The notes under the pieces were generated by a model. It was not told the origin of the DNA. It searched no databases and saw only the letters and a program-made list of their open reading frames with translations. The translations under genes and the position numbers were made by a program. From NCBI RefSeq assembly GCF_023703415.1, contig NZ_JAGMTU010000001.1:186001-250000 (forward strand): a stretch of DNA of 64,000 nucleotides. The letters run 5' to 3'. Position 1 is the stretch's first letter. Each line of letters begins with the position of its first letter. Origin of the DNA: Microbacterium sp. USTB-Y. GTDB taxonomy: Bacteria > Actinomycetota > Actinomycetes > Actinomycetales > Microbacteriaceae. Shown here piece after piece: positions 8,607 through 16,921 of this stretch.

Positions 8607-9044
8607 TCAGCTCCGGCCGAAGTCCTCGAAGATCAGGGTGGTGCGCGTGGAGCGCACCGCGGAGATCGCCTGGATGTCCTCGAGCACGATCCGGCGGAGG
8701 TCGCGGGCGTCGCTCGCGCGCACGAGCAGGATCACATCGAAGTCCCCTCCCACGAGCGCCATGTGCTCGACCTCCGGGATCCGCTGCAGCTGCTCCTGCA
8801 CCTCCTGCCACGCCGGCTGCTCGAGCGACAGCATCACGTACGCCGAGGCGTGGTGGCCGAGCAGCACCGGATCCGTGCGCACCGTGTAGCCGGTGATGAC
8901 GCCGAGGTCGGTGAGGCGCTTGATGCGCGCGTGCGCCCCGGCGCGGGAGATGTGCACGGTCTCGGCGATCGCCGTCATCGAGACGCGCGCGTCTCGGCGC
9001 AGCTCGTCGAGGATCGCCCGGTCGATGTCGTCCAGCTCCGCCAT
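8607..9044 (-). CDS. Lrp/AsnC family transcriptional regulator
   Basis: A 145-residue regulator. The N-terminal HTH is LDDIDRAILDELRRDARVS through HISRAGAHARIKRLTDLGVI; the C-terminal RAM domain includes HMALVGGDFDVILLVRA, where Lrp proteins bind an amino acid. Start chosen at ATG 9044 because the conserved fold begins 3 residues later; an upstream start at 9077 would add 11 unconserved residues. It is divergent from the oxoacid dehydrogenase operon and resembles BkdR-type regulators of branched-chain keto-acid dehydrogenase genes in arrangement. Confidence 0.9.
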   Translation of the reverse strand: MAELDDIDRAILDELRRDARVSMTAIAETVHISRAGAHARIKRLTDLGVITGYTVRTDPVLLGHHASAYVMLSLEQPAWQEVQEQLQRIPEVEHMALVGGDFDVILLVRASDARDLRRIVLEDIQAISAVRSTRTTLIFEDFGRS

Positions 9045-9104
9045 GCGCACGCCTCTCGGTCGATGTATCAGTGACACTCTGACTCATTCTCAGGGCAAGA
9101 GAAT

Positions 9105-9144
9105 GCAATCGTCCAGATTCTGCCGGAATCGATTGGACGAATGC
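9105..9144. promoter_or_regulatory. Inverted repeat, candidate Lrp/AsnC operator
   Basis: GCAATCGTCCA (9105-9115) and TGGACGAATGC (9134-9144) are inverted copies with 10 of 11 matches, centre spacing 29 bp, in the divergent region between the AsnC-type gene and the E1 alpha gene. This region is visibly more AT-rich than its flanks. Confidence 0.5.
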
Positions 9145-9195
9145 ACATCCGGAAGCACACTGGAGGCATCACGTTCGGCAAGGAAGGCGGACCCG

Positions 9196-10338
9196 ATGCA
9201 GCACACCATGCCTGCCCAGAGCCACACCCGCGACGCGGATCCGCGCGAGCTGCTCCCCCGCGACGAGCCCGTGCAGCTCATCGACGAGACGGGCGCCGCC
9301 CGCGTCGACGACGACTACCCGATGCCCCCGGACGACGTGCTCGACCGGGCCTACCGCGGACTCGTCGAGGGACGCCGCATCAACGACCAGGCCAATGCGC
9401 TGGTGCGCCAGGGACGGCTCGCGGTCTACCCCTCTTCGCACGGCCAGGAGGCCTGCCAGATCGCCGCCTCCCTCATCCTCGGCGACGAGGACTGGCTGTT
9501 CCCGACCTACCGCGACTCCGTGTCGGTGATCGCGCGCGGTGTCTCCCCCGCCGACGCCATGGTGCTGCTGAAGGGCGACTGGCACTCCGGCTACGACCCG
9601 CGCGTCCACCGGGTCGCCCCGCAGACCACGCCGCTCGCGACCCAGCTGCTGCACGCGGCGGGCTTCGCCCAGGCCGCGAAGCACCGCGGCGAGGACACCG
9701 TGGTGCTGGCGATGTGCGGCGACGGATCCACGAGCGAGGGCGACTTCCACGAGGCGCTGAACTTCGCCGCGGTCTTCCACCTGCCCGTCGTGTTCTTCGT
9801 GCAGAACAACGAGTTCGCGATCTCGGTGCCGCTCTCCCGCCAGACCGCCGCGCCGTCGCTCGCGCACAAGGCGATCGGGTACGGCATGCCGGGCCGGCGC
9901 GTGGACGGCAACGACGTGGCGGCCCTGCTCGCGGTCCTGGGCGTCGCGGTCGAGCAGGCCCGCGCGGGCGGCGGGCCCACGCTCGTCGAGGCGCACACCT
10001 ATCGCATGCAGGCGCACACGAACGCCGACGACGACACCCGCTACCGCGAGCGCGCCGAGGTGCAGGCCTGGGCGCAGAAGGATCCGCTGACCCGCCTCCG
10101 CACGCATCTGACCTCACGCGGCCTCCTCGACGAGGCGCGGGAGCAGCAGCTCGCCGAGGGGGCGGAGACGATCGCCGCGGCGCTCCGCGAGGCGCTCAAC
10201 ACCGACGCCGACCTCGACCCCGAGGACCTGTTCCGCTTCGTGCGGAGCACCCGGTCTGCGCAGCTGCAGGAGCAGTGGCAGCAGCTGCGCGACGAACTGG
10301 AGCGATCCGGATCCATCTCCGAAGGAGGCACCCGATGA
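9196..10338 (+). CDS. 2-oxoacid dehydrogenase E1 component, alpha subunit
   Basis: A 380-residue ThDP-dependent E1 alpha subunit that decarboxylates a 2-oxoacid together with the beta subunit encoded next. The ThDP motif is GDGSTSEGDFHEALNFAA ending VVFFVQNN. EGRRINDQANALVRQGRL and YPSSHGQEACQIAASLIL are conserved in this family. The ATG at 9196 has AAGGAAGG in front. Size and operon order fit either pyruvate or branched-chain 2-oxoacid dehydrogenase; the AsnC neighbour favours branched-chain substrates. The stop overlaps the next start (ATGA). Confidence 0.92.
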   Translation: MQHTMPAQSHTRDADPRELLPRDEPVQLIDETGAARVDDDYPMPPDDVLDRAYRGLVEGRRINDQANALVRQGRLAVYPSSHGQEACQIAASLILGDEDWLFPTYRDSVSVIARGVSPADAMVLLKGDWHSGYDPRVHRVAPQTTPLATQLLHAAGFAQAAKHRGEDTVVLAMCGDGSTSEGDFHEALNFAAVFHLPVVFFVQNNEFAISVPLSRQTAAPSLAHKAIGYGMPGRRVDGNDVAALLAVLGVAVEQARAGGGPTLVEAHTYRMQAHTNADDDTRYRERAEVQAWAQKDPLTRLRTHLTSRGLLDEAREQQLAEGAETIAAALREALNTDADLDPEDLFRFVRSTRSAQLQEQWQQLRDELERSGSISEGGTR

Positions 10339-11408
10339 CCATCGCGCACGAGGACGTCCGCGTGGATGCCGCACACCCCCAGACCCCGGCGGCTCCGACC
10401 GTGCAGACGATGACGATGGCGGCGGCGCTCAACCGCGCCCTCGCCGATGCCATCGAGGCCGATCCCGACGTCGTCGTGTTCGGCGAGGACGTCGGCGCCC
10501 TCGGCGGCGTGTTCCGCATCACCGACGGCCTGACCGCGCGCTACGGCGAGGACCGCTGCTTCGACACCCCGCTCGCGGAGTCGGGCATCGTCGGCACCGC
10601 CGTCGGCATGGCGATGAATGGCATGCGCCCCGTGATCGAGATGCAGTTCGACGCCTTCGCGCTGCCCGCCTTCGAGCAGGTCGTCAGCCACGTCGCCAAG
10701 CTCGGCAACCGCACCCGCGGCGCACTGCGGATGCCGATGGTCATCCGCATCCCCACGGGCGGCGGCATCGGCGGCGTGGAGCACCACTGCGACTCCTCCG
10801 AGGCGTACTACGCGCACACACCGGGACTCACCGTCGTCTGCCCGTCCACCCCGCAGGACGCGTACTCGCTGCTGCGCGCGGCGATCGCCTCGCCGGATCC
10901 GGTGATCTTCCTCGAGCCGAAGAAGCTCTACTGGACCAAGGGGGAGGTCGACACCTCGATCGTCACGGCGATCGGATCCGCCCGCATCGCCCGCGAGGGC
11001 GCCGACGTCACCCTCATCTCCTACGGCTCCTCGGTCGCCACCTGCCTCGAGGCCGCCGAGATCGCCGCCGCGGAGGGACGCAGCGTGCAGGTGGTCGACG
11101 TGCGCACCCTCACCCCGATCGACGACGCGACGATCACCGCCGCCGTGCGCTCGACGGGCCGCGCCGTGGTGGTCGCCGAGGCACCGGGCTTCGCGAGCGT
11201 GGCCAGCGAGATCCAGTCCCGGGTGTTCGAGCGCTGCTTCGAGTTCCTCGAGGCGCCCGTGCGCAAGGTCACCGGCTTCGACACCCCCTTCGCCCCGCCG
11301 AAGTTCGAGCACTGGTACCTCCCCGACGCCGACCGGGTGCTGGACGCGCTGGACACGCTGCACTTCGACGAGGACGCGCACGACGAGACCACGGGAGGTG
11401 CACGATGA
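10335..11408 (+). CDS. 2-oxoacid dehydrogenase E1 component, beta subunit
   Basis: A 357-residue E1 beta subunit. Family blocks include VVVFGEDVGALGGVFRITDGL near residue 50, DTPLAESGIVGTAVGMAMNG, GGGIGGVEHHCDSSEAYYAH and the C-terminal transketolase domain with VVDVRTLTPIDDATI. It forms the alpha2-beta2 E1 with the upstream product. Start overlaps the alpha-subunit stop by 4 bp, and its stop overlaps the E2 start in the same way, indicating translational coupling and stoichiometric synthesis. Confidence 0.94.
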   Translation: MTIAHEDVRVDAAHPQTPAAPTVQTMTMAAALNRALADAIEADPDVVVFGEDVGALGGVFRITDGLTARYGEDRCFDTPLAESGIVGTAVGMAMNGMRPVIEMQFDAFALPAFEQVVSHVAKLGNRTRGALRMPMVIRIPTGGGIGGVEHHCDSSEAYYAHTPGLTVVCPSTPQDAYSLLRAAIASPDPVIFLEPKKLYWTKGEVDTSIVTAIGSARIAREGADVTLISYGSSVATCLEAAEIAAAEGRSVQVVDVRTLTPIDDATITAAVRSTGRAVVVAEAPGFASVASEIQSRVFERCFEFLEAPVRKVTGFDTPFAPPKFEHWYLPDADRVLDALDTLHFDEDAHDETTGGAR

Positions 11409-12916
11409 CCACGATCGCGCCGCGTGTGTTCCGCCTCCCGGATCTCGGCGAGGGCCTCACCGAAGCGGGCCTGGTGCAGTGGCTGGTCCAGGTCGGCGAC
11501 ACGATCCGCACCGACCAGCCGATCGCCGAGGTCGAGACGGCCAAGAGCGTCGTCGAGCTGCCGTCGCCGTTCGCCGGCGTCGTCACGGCGCTGCACGGCG
11601 AACCGGGCGGCACCATCGACGTGGGCGCCCCCGTGCTCGAGGTCGCCGACCCCGACGCCGCCCTCCCCTCCGACCTGTCCGCGGCGGTCGCGGTCGAAGC
11701 GGTCTCGGTCGAGAAGGAGGCCTATCGCGCCGAGGAGCGGGCCGGATCCGGTTCCGGCAACGTGCTCATCGGCTACGGCACCAGCGAGCGGGCGGGATCC
11801 GGCCGCCGCAGAGCGCGCCGCACCGCGGGCCCGGTGCGCGGCGACGGCTCCCCCGCGGGCCGCCCGAGCGTCACGCCCCCCGCGCCGGCGGCCGACGACG
11901 CCCCGCGGCCGCTCGCGGACCGCACCCCCGCGCCGGCGGAGCCGACGGACGGGGAGCGCCCGCCCCGGGGCCCGGTCGCCGTGCGCTCCCCCCTCGTGCG
12001 CCGGCTCGCCCGCGACCTCGGCGTCGACGTGCGCCGCATCGCCGCGACCGGATCCGACGGCGCCGTGACCCGGGCCGACGTGCTCCGCGCGGCGGTGGAT
12101 CAGGCCGTCGACGGCGTCTCGCTGCAGGCGCTCCACGCCGGCGGCGCCGCAGCGCCCCGGGCCGTCCCGGGCGCGGCGACATCCGCGGCGCCGTCGGCGG
12201 GCGAGAGCCTGGACGGCCTCGTGGTCGCGTCCCGGGAGCGCATGTCGCCGCTGCGCAAGGCGGTGAGCGCCAAGCTCGCCCGCAGCCGCTCCGAGATCCC
12301 CGAGGCGACCGTCTGGGTCGACGTCGACGTCACCGAGCTGTGGGCGCTGCGCGCCGCGATGGCCCCCGAGGGCGGCCGCGCGCCGTCGCTCACCGCGCTC
12401 GTCGCCCGTTTCGTGCTCATCGCGCTGGCCGAGCACCCGCTGCTCGGCTCCCGGCTCAGCGACGACGCATCCGAGATCATCTCCTTCGCCGGGGTGAACC
12501 TCGGCGTCGCCGCCGACACCGACCGCGGGCTCATGGTTCCGGTGATCCCCCGGGCGCACGAGCTCAGCGTCGACGAGCTCGACCTCGCGCTGCGCGAGCT
12601 CGCCGCGACCGCGCGCGCCGGCGCCATGCCCCCGGAGCGGCTGCGGGGATCCACCTTCACGCTCAACAACTACGGCGGGCTCGGCGTCGACGGGTCCGCG
12701 GCGATCATCAACCACCCCGACGTCGCGATCCTCGGCATCGGCCGGATGATCGAGCGCCCCTGGGTCGTCGACGGCGCCGTCGTGGCCCGCCGGATCGCCC
12801 AGCTCTCGCTCGTCTTCGACCACCGGGTGTGCGACGGCGGCTACGCGGCGTCGTTCCTGCGCCGTGTGATGCAGCTCCTGGAGCACCCGGCCCGCGCCTT
12901 CGGCCGGGTGCGCTGA
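11405..12916 (+). CDS. 2-oxoacid dehydrogenase E2, dihydrolipoamide acyltransferase
   Basis: A 503-residue E2. One lipoyl domain at residues 6-85 with the lipoylated Lys47 in EVETAKSVVE; a long Pro/Ala/Arg-rich linker; a peripheral E3/E1-binding domain around RSPLVRRLARDLGVDVRRIA; and the catalytic domain from about residue 275, ending in the active-site motif DHRVCDGGYAASF. It passes the acyl group to CoA. No E3 (dihydrolipoamide dehydrogenase) gene follows, so E3 must be supplied from elsewhere. Confidence 0.94.
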   Translation: MTTIAPRVFRLPDLGEGLTEAGLVQWLVQVGDTIRTDQPIAEVETAKSVVELPSPFAGVVTALHGEPGGTIDVGAPVLEVADPDAALPSDLSAAVAVEAVSVEKEAYRAEERAGSGSGNVLIGYGTSERAGSGRRRARRTAGPVRGDGSPAGRPSVTPPAPAADDAPRPLADRTPAPAEPTDGERPPRGPVAVRSPLVRRLARDLGVDVRRIAATGSDGAVTRADVLRAAVDQAVDGVSLQALHAGGAAAPRAVPGAATSAAPSAGESLDGLVVASRERMSPLRKAVSAKLARSRSEIPEATVWVDVDVTELWALRAAMAPEGGRAPSLTALVARFVLIALAEHPLLGSRLSDDASEIISFAGVNLGVAADTDRGLMVPVIPRAHELSVDELDLALRELAATARAGAMPPERLRGSTFTLNNYGGLGVDGSAAIINHPDVAILGIGRMIERPWVVDGAVVARRIAQLSLVFDHRVCDGGYAASFLRRVMQLLEHPARAFGRVR

Positions 12917-12919
12917 CCT

Positions 12920-12960
12920 GCGGCCGGGACTCGGCCCGCTTCGAGGCGCGTCCCGGCCGC
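12920..12960. terminator. Bidirectional terminator-like hairpin
   Basis: Perfect 11-bp inverted repeat GCGGCCGGGAC (12920-12930) / GTCCCGGCCGC (12950-12960) between the convergent E2 and amidase genes; a second small stem (TCCGCG/CGCGGA, 12961-12977) follows. Confidence 0.6.
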
Positions 12961-12980
12961 TCCGCGTGCGGCGCGGAGCC

Positions 12981-14375
12981 TCAGCGCGGATCGAGCGGCA
13001 CCCTCGCCCGCCACGGCGCCGCCTGCTCGTAGCGCTCGGCGAGGGCGAGGATCACGGCGTCGCCGTGAGCGCGTCCGAGCAGGTGCATGCCGACCGGGCC
13101 GGCTTCGACCTCCCCGCAGGCGACGCTGAGCCCGGGCAGGCCGGTGAGGTTCGCCGCGCAGAGCATCCGCAGTGCGCTGCCGAGCCCTTCGGCGTCGTCT
13201 GCGCTGGTCAGCTCGGCGGCCATGGAGGCGAGCCGGGGAGCGCCCGCCGGCAGCGTCGGACCGACCAGCGCGTCGAGACCGCGCGCCGCGAGCAGCTTCT
13301 CGATGCGGGCGCGCAGCGCGGGGCGCAGGCGCAGCGCGAGCTCGACGTCGTCGGTGCGCAGGAGCGCGCCCGACGCGATCATGACCCGGGTCTCCGGCAG
13401 GTAGTCGCCCGCGGCGGCGCGCAGCCGCAGCCGGTGCAGGGCCGCAGCCTCGGACAGCGATACGACCAGGCCGGCGGTGAGCGCGAGATCGAGATCGGAG
13501 GCGTCCACCTCCACGACCTCGATCCCCTCGTGCTCCAGTACGGCGAGCGCCTCGTCGACGAGGGCGCGCACCGCGGCGGTCACGCCCCAGCGCTCCCACT
13601 GCGCGCGATCGACGCCGACGCGCCCGGCGACCACGCGCCCGGCGGCGCCGGCGACCGAGCCGCCGAAGCGCTCACGCAGCACGGCGGGCTCCGAGATCGC
13701 GTCGAGCACGAGCGCCGCGCCGCGCACCGACGCGGCGATCGGGCCGATCGCGTCCATCGTGCCGCTCACCGTCATCGAGCCGATGCGCGACACCAGTCCG
13801 GCACTCGGCTTGAGACCGACCAGGCCGTTGATCGACGCCGGGTTGCGCACCGACCCGCCGGTGTCCGTGCCGAGCGCCGCGGGCACCGCACCGACCGCGA
13901 CGGCGACGCCGGAGCCGATGCTGGATCCGCCCGCGTAGCGCTCCGGGTCGCGGGGGTTGCGGGTGGGCGGGCTGCCCTGCCCGAAGGCGAACTCATAGGT
14001 GACGGTCTTGCCGAGCAGCACGCCGCCCGCTGCGCGCAGGCGCGCGACGGCGACGGCGTCGTGCACCGCGGGCGTCGCATCCCGGAACACGGCGGATCCG
14101 CCGCGGGTCGGCATCCCCGCCACGTCGATCACGTCCTTGACGCCGATCGGGATCCCGTCCAGCGGCCCGCGAGCCCGGCCCGCTTCGCGGCGCTCGTCAC
14201 TCGCCCTGGCCGCGGCGAGCGCGCCCTTCTCGTCGACGTGCGCCCAGGCGTGCACCCGCTCCTCGGTCGCGCCGATGCGCTCGATCGCCGCCGCCACGAG
14301 CCGCGCGCTGGTGGTGCGTCCCTCGGCGAGCGCGGTCGCCGCCTCCGGGACGCCGTCGCGCCAGGGCTCGCTCAC
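12981..14375 (-). CDS. Amidase, AtzE/GatA-like amidase-signature enzyme
   Basis: A 464-residue amidase-signature hydrolase. The catalytic Ser-cisSer-Lys triad is readable as Lys80 (GIPIGVKD), Ser151 (AGGSSIGSG) and Ser175 (GTDTGGSVR), with the usual 24-residue Ser-Ser spacing. It should hydrolyse a small amide or ureide in the cytoplasm. The GTG start overlaps the stop of the 56-residue ORF upstream (GTGA), an arrangement like the AtzG-AtzE pair. Third gene of a unit that starts with the amidohydrolase at 15906. The exact substrate is unknown. Confidence 0.9.
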   Translation of the reverse strand: MSEPWRDGVPEAATALAEGRTTSARLVAAAIERIGATEERVHAWAHVDEKGALAAARASDERREAGRARGPLDGIPIGVKDVIDVAGMPTRGGSAVFRDATPAVHDAVAVARLRAAGGVLLGKTVTYEFAFGQGSPPTRNPRDPERYAGGSSIGSGVAVAVGAVPAALGTDTGGSVRNPASINGLVGLKPSAGLVSRIGSMTVSGTMDAIGPIAASVRGAALVLDAISEPAVLRERFGGSVAGAAGRVVAGRVGVDRAQWERWGVTAAVRALVDEALAVLEHEGIEVVEVDASDLDLALTAGLVVSLSEAAALHRLRLRAAAGDYLPETRVMIASGALLRTDDVELALRLRPALRARIEKLLAARGLDALVGPTLPAGAPRLASMAAELTSADDAEGLGSALRMLCAANLTGLPGLSVACGEVEAGPVGMHLLGRAHGDAVILALAERYEQAAPWRARVPLDPR

Positions 14376-14542
14376 CGGTCCGTCTCCTCGGTGAGGAGCC
14401 GTGCCGCATCGCGACGGAACGCCGGCAGTCCCGCGCGCAGGTCATCGATCGCCGCGGCCACGGCCGCCGCATCCTGCGCCGCGAGCTCTGCGCCCAGCAG
14501 ATCCCGCACCACGGCGAGGTCTCGCAGGTCGAGTCCGGTCAT
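14372..14542 (-). CDS. Small AtzG/GatC-like protein, likely amidase partner
   Basis: A 56-residue ORF that is easy to miss. The protein is almost all helical in appearance, beginning MTGLDLRDLAVVRDLLGAEL and ending in an acidic-basic tail. Both ends are coupled: its ATG overlaps the amidohydrolase stop by 4 bp, and its stop overlaps the amidase GTG. AtzG, a short helical protein required by the AtzE amidase, sits in the same position in cyanurate-degrading bacteria and resembles GatC of the amidotransferase complex. The call rests on size, position and coupling, not on clear sequence similarity. Confidence 0.6.
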   Translation of the reverse strand: MTGLDLRDLAVVRDLLGAELAAQDAAAVAAAIDDLRAGLPAFRRDAARLLTEETDR

Positions 14543-15906
14543 GCCGCGGTGCCCTGCAGGAGACGTCCGTGCCGCACGACGTCCTCCCCGCCGACGAGGA
14601 CGGCGACCACGTCGCGCAGATCGGCGCGCCGCGCGATCACGACGTCGGCCGGCGCTCCGCGGCGCAGCATCGCGCCGCCCTCGACGAGGCCGGGTACGAG
14701 GGCGGCAGGCACCGAGGTGACCATCTCGACGGCCTCGGCGAGCGTGCGATGCCCGGCGTCGATGACGTCCTGCACCGCGGCGATGAGCGGATCGTGCCGT
14801 CCGTCGTGCCCGTAGTCGGTGGCGATCACGTCGACGAGCCCGCTGCCCGCCAGGAGCGCGTCCCAGTGCTCTCTGGTGCGCACCGTCTCCCGCGCCTCGA
14901 GCAGATCGAAGACGCTCGCCTCCCCGTACCAGCCGGCGTCGCGGCCGGCCTCGGCGAGTCGCACCGCCTCCTCCACCGTGTGGGAGGTGTGGTTGACGTG
15001 CCCGGCGATCACGGTCGCGTGGCGGCCCGGTTCGGCCAGCAGCGCGCGCAGCAGGTCCGCCGTGGCGGCCGCGGAGTGCACGAGCGCGGGCACGCCGAGC
15101 CGCCCGGCTGCTGCGACCCCCTCACGGATCCCGGCCCTGGCCTGCGCGATCGAGGGCATCACCGTGCCGGACACCAGGGCGCGCAGCTCCGCCACCGGGA
15201 CGTCGTCGAGTCCGGCCTCGGCGGCGCGCTCCGCGAACAGCTCGGGGTCACCGGCCCCCTCCTCCAGGAACCGCCCCAGCAGCGCCTCTTTGAGAGCACG
15301 GGCCTGCTCCTGCGTGACGGTGCGACCGGTGCGCCGCCGGATCGCGGCAGGGAGGTACACGAGGTCCTGCCCGCCGCCGCCGAGCGTCTGCCCGCCGCCG
15401 AGCTCGCCGATCGCGACCGCTCCGTCCTCGAGCATCCGCTCGACGGTCATCGCGCGGTGCTCGGATCCGAGTCCGGCGCCGTCCGCGGCGAGCGCGGCGG
15501 CGAGCGCACCGGGCGTGTGCGCCGTGGCCCCGCGCACGTGGACGGCGTGCCGGCGGTCGGCCTCGCGGATCTCGTCCATCGTCCCGAGCCCGCACGTGCT
15601 GAGCACGGTCGTCGTTCCGGCGGCGAGGTGGCGATCGAGATGCCCGCGCCAGCGCTCCTCCGGCAGCGGCGCGGCGCCGCTCGGGAACAGGGGCGACGGA
15701 CTCACCCCGTGGGCGTGCAGGTTCACCAGGCCGGGGAGCACGGCGCAGTCCGGCACGTCGACGATCCGGCCTGCGAACGGCTCCGCGGCGCTGCGCGCGC
15801 CGAGGACGTCGAGGATCCGGCCGTTCTCGATGACGACGCCGCCGCCCTCGATGGTCCTGCCCCCGGTCGCGGGGACCACGACCCCTGCTCGGATCAGCGT
15901 CCGCAT
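14539..15906 (-). CDS. Amidohydrolase family protein (imidazolonepropionase/cytosine-deaminase-like fold)
   Basis: A 455-residue amidohydrolase. The metal-binding opening VLPGLVNLHAHG is at about residues 56-67, a Lys/Glu-rich middle section follows, then HSAAATADLL, IAGHVNHTSH (His ligand) and the Asp motif VIATDYGHDGRHDP. The C-terminal GGAMLRRGAPADVVIARRADLRDV returns to the beta-sandwich domain. The fold hydrolyses C-N bonds of cyclic or linear amides. Start at ATG 15906 with GAGGAA upstream. First gene of the amidohydrolase, small protein, amidase unit and divergent from a PuuE-like gene. Confidence 0.85.
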   Translation of the reverse strand: MRTLIRAGVVVPATGGRTIEGGGVVIENGRILDVLGARSAAEPFAGRIVDVPDCAVLPGLVNLHAHGVSPSPLFPSGAAPLPEERWRGHLDRHLAAGTTTVLSTCGLGTMDEIREADRRHAVHVRGATAHTPGALAAALAADGAGLGSEHRAMTVERMLEDGAVAIGELGGGQTLGGGGQDLVYLPAAIRRRTGRTVTQEQARALKEALLGRFLEEGAGDPELFAERAAEAGLDDVPVAELRALVSGTVMPSIAQARAGIREGVAAAGRLGVPALVHSAAATADLLRALLAEPGRHATVIAGHVNHTSHTVEEAVRLAEAGRDAGWYGEASVFDLLEARETVRTREHWDALLAGSGLVDVIATDYGHDGRHDPLIAAVQDVIDAGHRTLAEAVEMVTSVPAALVPGLVEGGAMLRRGAPADVVIARRADLRDVVAVLVGGEDVVRHGRLLQGTAA

Positions 15907-15948
15907 CGCCGCTTCCTCTCGACGCCGGCCTCCTCGCCGGATAGATTC

Positions 15949-15954
15949 ATCATA
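15949..15954 (-). promoter_or_regulatory. Candidate -10 box for the amidohydrolase operon
   Basis: TATGAT on the minus strand, 43 bases upstream of the ATG at 15906. It sits beside the shared motif at 15962-15972, so a bound repressor could block it. Confidence 0.4.
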
Positions 15955-15961
15955 TCGAAGT

Positions 15962-15972
15962 ATCTTCACTAT
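15962..15972. promoter_or_regulatory. Shared operator motif, site 1 (ATCTTCACTAT)
   Basis: Eleven-base motif between the divergent amidohydrolase and PuuE-like genes. GAAG-TAT-CTTC (15957-15967) makes a short inverted repeat over it. The identical 11-mer occurs at 20474-20484, and variants occur at 26117, 29908, 30043 and 30072. Confidence 0.55.
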
Positions 15973-15986
15973 AACCAGGAGGATCG

Positions 15987-16880
15987 ATGACGGCCTTCCC
16001 GCTCCCCCGCGACCTGCGCGGCTACGGCGAGCACCCGCCGGACGTGCGCTGGCCCGGGGGCGCCCGCGTCGCCGTCTCCCTCGTGGTGAACATCGAGGAC
16101 GGCGCCGAGCGCAGCATCGCCCGGGGCGGCGTCGCCGACGATCTCGGAGCGCACTGGCTGCGCCACCGACCCCTGCCGGGCAGCCGCGACCTCGATCTGG
16201 AGTCCGCGTTCGAGTACGGCGCCCGCAGCGGGATCTGGCGGGTGCTGCGCACACTGCGCCGGCACGAGGCCAGGGCGACCGCGTTCTGCTGCGCCACCGC
16301 TCTGCAGGCGAACCCGACCGTCGCCCGCGCCCTCGTGCGCGACGGGCACGAGATCGCGGACCACGGCCTCGGCTGGGACGCGCACTCGGCGCTCGCCCCC
16401 GAGGTCGAGGCCGGCCTCATGCACCGCTCGCGCCGGATCATCGAAGACCTCACCGGCGTGCGGCCCACGACCTGGTACTCGCGCGACGGCCTGACGCTGC
16501 ACTCACGCAGCGCGATGCTCGGCGAGGGGTTCGACTACGACTCGAACAGCTTCGACGACGACCTGCCGCATCCGGGCGCGGACGGCCTCCCGCTTCCGGT
16601 GATCCCGTACGCCGGAGACACCAACGACTCGGCGCTGCTCTCGCAGTACCCGACCGGCGCCGCCTTCTCGTCGTTCCTGTGCGGCGCGCTCGACCTGCTC
16701 GGGACCGAGCCGCGGCGGGGCCCCTCGGTGCTCAGCGTGGGACTGCACCCGCGCATCATCGGGCGGCCGGCGTACATCGGCGCCCTCGACGCCTTCCTCT
16801 CGCGCGCCGCCGACGCCGGTGCGTGGATCGCCACCCGCCGGGACATCGCCGCGGCCTGGGCCTCCGCGACCTCCGCCTGA
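15987..16880 (+). CDS. PuuE-like polysaccharide deacetylase family hydrolase
   Basis: A 297-residue NodB-fold protein. Blocks GYGEHPPDVRWPGGARVAVSLVVN, ESAFEYGARSGIWRVLR and DGHEIADHGLGW match the style of PuuE-type allantoinases and related cytoplasmic C-N hydrolases rather than secreted chitin deacetylases; there is no signal peptide. NodB-type acidic and histidine positions are present (IEDG, DHG). A good AGGAGG lies 4-5 bases before the ATG. It is a paralogue of the 19474-20394 product. Likely hydrolyses a cyclic amide or removes an N-acyl group in the island's pathway; substrate unknown. Confidence 0.8.
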   Translation: MTAFPLPRDLRGYGEHPPDVRWPGGARVAVSLVVNIEDGAERSIARGGVADDLGAHWLRHRPLPGSRDLDLESAFEYGARSGIWRVLRTLRRHEARATAFCCATALQANPTVARALVRDGHEIADHGLGWDAHSALAPEVEAGLMHRSRRIIEDLTGVRPTTWYSRDGLTLHSRSAMLGEGFDYDSNSFDDDLPHPGADGLPLPVIPYAGDTNDSALLSQYPTGAAFSSFLCGALDLLGTEPRRGPSVLSVGLHPRIIGRPAYIGALDAFLSRAADAGAWIATRRDIAAAWASATSA

Positions 16881-16897
16881 AGGGCCGAGCTACGACG

Positions 16898-16917
16898 AGC
16901 CGCGGGCGAGCGCGGCT
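16898..16917. terminator. Bidirectional terminator-like hairpin
   Basis: Perfect 7-bp stem AGCCGCG / CGCGGCT with a 6-base loop in the 41-bp gap between the convergent PuuE-like and decarboxylase-like genes. Confidence 0.5.
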
Positions 16918-16921
16918 GCCC

